Assembly (NCBI RefSeq): GCF_900659865.1
Contig: NZ_LR213784.1
Location: forward strand, 1 to 50,697
DNA length: 50,697 bases
Direction: 5' to 3'
Origin: Hyella patelloides LEGE 07179
Lineage (GTDB): Bacteria; Cyanobacteriota; Cyanobacteriia; Cyanobacteriales; Xenococcaceae
Shown here: in pieces, positions 48,057 to 50,697 of the stretch
Numbering within the stretch: the first letter of the stretch is position 1
Layout of the letters: every line of letters starts with the position of its first letter
Notes under the pieces: generated by a model
The model's input: the letters and a program-made list of their open reading frames with translations, nothing else
Databases searched by the model: none
What the model was told of the DNA's origin: nothing
Made by a program: the position numbers and the translations under genes

Positions 48057-49832
48057 ATGGAGAACTCTCCAAAGTCCACCAAAAGAAAACCTTCAAAAAT
48101 AGAAAAAATTAAAGCCAATAGTAATTTTTTACGGGAACCTTTGGCAACAGAGCTTTTACAAGATACAACCCACTTTAGCGAAGCTGCTCTACAAATTCTG
48201 AAATTTCACGGTTCTTACCAACAAGATAATCGAGATAACCGCGTCAAAGGGCAAGAGAAAGACTATCAAATGATGTTGCGGACTCGTACCCCAGGGGGAT
48301 TTGTTCCACCCCAGTTTTATCTAGCTCTAGATCGCTTATCAGAAGTATATGGCAATCAAACCCTTAGAGTTACTAGCCGTCAAGCATTTCAAATGCACGG
48401 CATCCTCAAGCAAGATTTAAAAACAGTCATCGCTGATATTGTCCGCAGCATGGGTTCGACCTTGGGTGCTTGTGGCGATCTTAATCGTAATGTTATGGCT
48501 CCACCTGCGCCGTTTAAGAATCGTCCAGAATATGACTATGCCTGGGAATATGCCAATAAAGTTGCTAATCTGTTTACCCCCCAAACTGGTGCTTACTATG
48601 AAATTTGGCTTGATGGTGACAAGATAATTAGTGGTTCAGAATCTCCCGAACAAAAAGCAGCGCGACAGCAAGACCTTAATGCAGCAATATTTACTGACAG
48701 TGTAGAACCTCTTTACGGCTTGAACTATCTACCCAGAAAGTTTAAGTGTTGTGTAACTGTTCCAGGAGATAATTCAGTTGATGTTTACACCCACGATATA
48801 AGTTTGGTAGTCATTACCAATCAAGATGGCGAGTTAGAAGGATTTAATGTCTTGACTGGTGGGGGGATGGGTCGCACTCACAATAAAGAAGAAACCTTTG
48901 CTCGTTTGTCCGATCCTCTTGGCTATGTAGAAAAAGATGATATTTACAAGCTACTAAAAGCAATTGGTGCGATTCAAAGAGATTATGGCGATCGCTCTAA
49001 TCGTCTTCAGGCTCGAATGAAATACCTGATTCATGATTGGGGAATTGAGAAATTTAAAGTCAAAGTCGAGTCCTATTTTGGCAAAGCTTTGCAACCATTT
49101 CAAGAACTACCACCATGGAAGTATCAAGACTTTTTAGGTTGGCACGAACAAGGAGACGGGAAGCTGTTTCTCGGTATTCTAATCGAAAATGGACGGGTTC
49201 AAGATAAAGGTAGCCTGAAGCTAAAAACTGCCTTAAGAAAAATTGTCGAACAGTTCAATTTACCATTGTGCTTAACTCCCAATCACAATCTGATCTTTTA
49301 CGAAATCGAGCGATCGCAAAAACTCGCTATTACTGAGATTCTTGAAGCTCATGGAGTTGCCATTAATCCCGAACAACTGGATAGCTTAACTCGCTATGGA
49401 ATGGCTTGTCCAGCATTTCCCACCTGTGGTTTAGCAATTACCGAATCAGAAAGAGCATTACCAGAAGTTTTAAAGCGAATTAACTCATTACTAGAAAAGC
49501 TAGACATGGCTAACGAACAGTTGGTAATTCGTATGACAGGCTGTCCTAATGGTTGCGTCCGTCCTTATTTAGCCGAATTAGGCTTTGTGGGTAGTGCGCC
49601 AGGAACTTATCAAGTATGGCTTGGGGGAACGACTGATGGGACTAAACTAGCTCAACCTTACCTGCAAAAACTAAAAATTGAAAATTTAGAAGCTTTTTTA
49701 GAACCGATATTGCTTTATTTCCAGGCTAATCGAGAATTAGATGAAAGCTTTGGTGTCTTTTGTAATCGAATTGGGTTCGATCGGTTGTCAGAAATTTGTG
49801 GAACTTTTTTTAGTGACAAAGAAAATAAATGA
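48057..49832 (+). CDS. sir: Ferredoxin-dependent sulfite reductase
   Basis: This 591-residue siroheme and [4Fe-4S] enzyme reduces sulfite to sulfide for cysteine synthesis. The ATG at 48057 ([20 protein letters not shown]) follows AAAGAAG and matches the basic start usual in cyanobacterial Sir. Landmarks are [36 protein letters not shown] (siroheme arginines), and the cluster cysteines in [11 protein letters not shown] and [29 protein letters not shown] lies between the repeats. It overlaps a DsrE-like gene by four bases. Confidence 0.95.
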   Translation: MENSPKSTKRKPSKIEKIKANSNFLREPLATELLQDTTHFSEAALQILKFHGSYQQDNRDNRVKGQEKDYQMMLRTRTPGGFVPPQFYLALDRLSEVYGNQTLRVTSRQAFQMHGILKQDLKTVIADIVRSMGSTLGACGDLNRNVMAPPAPFKNRPEYDYAWEYANKVANLFTPQTGAYYEIWLDGDKIISGSESPEQKAARQQDLNAAIFTDSVEPLYGLNYLPRKFKCCVTVPGDNSVDVYTHDISLVVITNQDGELEGFNVLTGGGMGRTHNKEETFARLSDPLGYVEKDDIYKLLKAIGAIQRDYGDRSNRLQARMKYLIHDWGIEKFKVKVESYFGKALQPFQELPPWKYQDFLGWHEQGDGKLFLGILIENGRVQDKGSLKLKTALRKIVEQFNLPLCLTPNHNLIFYEIERSQKLAITEILEAHGVAINPEQLDSLTRYGMACPAFPTCGLAITESERALPEVLKRINSLLEKLDMANEQLVIRMTGCPNGCVRPYLAELGFVGSAPGTYQVWLGGTTDGTKLAQPYLQKLKIENLEAFLEPILLYFQANRELDESFGVFCNRIGFDRLSEICGTFFSDKENK

Positions 49833-50155
49833 CTCATTATTTAATTTTGGAATCAAGAGATCCTTATGATTCTGCTGACTGGATAAAGATGCAGGAAATA
49901 GTAGTAGAACTCAAGAAAAATGGCAATAATGTAACTCTCTTTCTACTACAAAATGGCGTATTGCCCATTCGTAAAGGAACTTCTTTTGAAAAGCATTTTG
50001 ACAATCTTAAATCATTAGAAATCAATATTTTTGCCGACTTTTTTGCCTTACAAGAGCGAGGAATTAAGGAGATTGCTAAAAGCGTTGAAAAAAGCAATCT
50101 CGATCGCCTGATTCAACTTTGTTTGATACCTAATACCAAGACGATTTGGCACTGA
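49829..50155 (+). CDS. DsrE-like sulfur-relay small protein
   Basis: This is a 108-residue protein starting within the sir stop (ATGA), so translation is coupled. The fold pattern [57 protein letters not shown] matches DsrE/DsrF/TusD-type alpha/beta proteins. The active-site cysteine of DsrE is not at its usual place: the only cysteine is near the C-terminus (LIQLCLIP). It may bind or shuttle sulfur products of Sir or act as a structural partner. Confidence 0.75.
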   Translation: MTHYLILESRDPYDSADWIKMQEIVVELKKNGNNVTLFLLQNGVLPIRKGTSFEKHFDNLKSLEINIFADFFALQERGIKEIAKSVEKSNLDRLIQLCLIPNTKTIWH

Positions 50156-50180
50156 TATGTAATATAAAACCCAACCATAA

Positions 50181-50195
50181 AGGAGCTTCGCTCCT
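50181..50195 (+). terminator. Hairpin after the sir-dsrE operon
   Basis: AGGAGC-TTC-GCTCCT is a perfect 6-bp stem 26 bases after the stop codon. It has no T-run, so it is a weak terminator candidate. Confidence 0.4.
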
Positions 50196-50226
50196 AGCTA
50201 TAAGCTATAAGCTATAAGCTATAAGC
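50196..50226. repeat. Tandem heptamer AGCTATA, 4.4 copies
   Basis: Four exact copies of AGCTATA plus AGC. The heptamer word also makes up the palindrome at 20931-20953. Heptameric short tandem repeats are common in cyanobacteria and vary in copy number. Confidence 0.75.
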
Positions 50227-50477
50227 GCGATTGCCAATCAAACAGGGTATTAGACCCTAGCCGATTGTAGACAACGCAAAGGCTAGGAAGTCTTGAACTC
50301 AGTAGTGTGATTACTGGAAGAGCCGTCAACACTCGCTGTGGAATAGCGCAACAGCCTTGCAGGAGGGTTTCCTGACCCAGAGGACTGTTGTAAGACAGCG
50401 CGCTTTTCCGTGACCGCATCGGGAAGCATTCCCAAGTCCGCGACTGCGTGGGTTTCCCGCGCAGTTTAAGTCGGACG

Positions 50478-50539
50478 CTTGCACCCAATGCGACGGGTAT
50501 AAACACCCCAATGCGATGGGTGTAAACGCCTTACGGCGA
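50478..50539. repeat. Imperfect tandem array, copy 2
   Basis: About two and a half units of the CACCC...GCGATGGGTGTAAA type, preceded by GCTT and followed by CGCCTTACGGCGA. It is better preserved than the copy at 10771-10853. Confidence 0.6.
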
Positions 50540-50543
50540 AGCG

Positions 50544-50585
50544 GTCAGAGAGACCCCGCCTTGAAAAGACGGGGCTTCCTCTGAC
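50544..50585. other. Nested hairpin
   Basis: The outer stem GTCAGAG (50544-50550)/CTCTGAC (50579-50585) encloses an inner stem CCCCG (50554-50558)/CGGGG (50570-50574) extended by a C-G pair. An outermost CGAA/TTCG pairing adds to it. This reads as a structured RNA element rather than a terminator because no T-run follows. Confidence 0.5.
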
Positions 50586-50697
50586 TTCGTGAGTTAGTGC
50601 GGTCTTGGGCGGGGCAGAAGAGTTCTGCCGTGAAACGACAGAATCAGCCCCTTGGGTTTCCCTCAATGAGCAACTAACGAACCCTTTAGGGGGTCTG

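Larger units (their letters stand above)
50156..50697. other. GC-rich, hairpin-dense repeat region at the window end
   Basis: It has no supported protein gene, although several antisense frames are open because of GC richness. From 50227 on, base composition differs sharply from the rest of the window and inverted repeats are packed: CCTAGCC/GGCTAGG (50256-50287), CAGTA/TACTG (50300-50317), GGGAA/TTCCC (50420-50432), and the nested stem at 50544-50585. Parts recur at 10760-10853. It may be the end of a transposable element with its guide-RNA-like region, or a dispersed structured repeat family. Confidence 0.5.

Noticed and set aside
50219-50666. Overlapping - strand open frames of 60-95 codons in the GC-rich end
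   Set aside because: They arise from stop-poor GC-rich repeat DNA, overlap each other and show no protein-like pattern.
1-50697. tRNA or rRNA genes
   Set aside because: No T-arm, anticodon-arm combination or rRNA core sequence was found in the intergenic regions on reading by eye.

Overview
The window is almost certainly cyanobacterial. HIP1 octamers (GCGATCGC) are scattered throughout, the DNA is AT-rich, and the gene set is typical: DpsA-type ferritin, a cyanobacterial PEP-CTERM protein, urtABCDE behind a textbook NtcA promoter, ferredoxin-sulfite reductase and a YqhA protein. The genus cannot be read from the sequence. No rRNA, tRNA, CRISPR array or replication origin was seen.

Layout. 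(1) 1-6.0 kb: a decayed transposase, then a redox/metal group on the + strand: type II peroxiredoxin, ZIP metal transporter, Dps, a small conserved protein and glutathione reductase, with a frameshifted PEP-CTERM gene on the - strand. (2) 6.8-10.5 kb: a Crp/Fnr regulator, then on the - strand an exported I9-like protein and a subtilisin-like protease that may be its partner, then a rubredoxin pseudogene. (3) 11-15.5 kb: ABC ATPase, HAD phosphatase, small membrane protein, L-2-hydroxyglutarate oxidase, YqhA. (4) 15.9-20.9 kb: an envelope glycosylation group (GT-C type membrane protein, GtrB/DPM1-type GT2, TVP38 membrane protein, GalU-type pyrophosphorylase). (5) 21-24.3 kb: a TetR regulator divergent from a membrane protein with two operator repeats between them, then a membrane protein and a sterol-glucosyltransferase-like gene bracketed by a direct repeat. 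(6) 24.4-29.7 kb: membrane and exported proteins and a NarL-type two-component pair.

(7) 29.8-38.8 kb is a nitrogen-scavenging block: fmdB and fmdA (formamidase) on the - strand, and on the + strand an aliphatic amidase/formamidase followed by urtABCDE. The + strand operon is preceded by TGTA-N8-TACA, 22 bases and a TAATCT -10 box, the canonical NtcA-activated layout. The likely joint task is import of urea or short amides and release of ammonia when nitrogen is short. A degenerate IS607-type recombinase gene lies between the two arms.

(8) 38.8-44.1 kb is a defence/toxin island: HicBA, a HEPN-motif protein, a truncated HsdS, a nuclease-methylase fusion (BcgI-like layout), a Phd/YefM-RelE pair flanked by HIP1-bounded direct repeats, and a Txe/YoeB toxin whose antitoxin is reduced to its tail. 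(9) 44.5-50.7 kb: a YqaE/Pmp3 peptide gene, an inositol-monophosphatase gene with a 144-base palindromic insertion in frame, a GNAT gene carrying a 30-base repeat in frame, small proteins, the sulfite reductase-DsrE-like operon, and a GC-rich, hairpin-dense end.

The most unusual theme is short repeats inside coding sequence. A HIP1-bounded element of about 31 bases occurs twice: once breaking the transposase remnant, where removing 31 bases exactly restores the frame, and once as an in-frame 10-codon insert in the GNAT gene. A different palindromic element adds 48 codons to the phosphatase.
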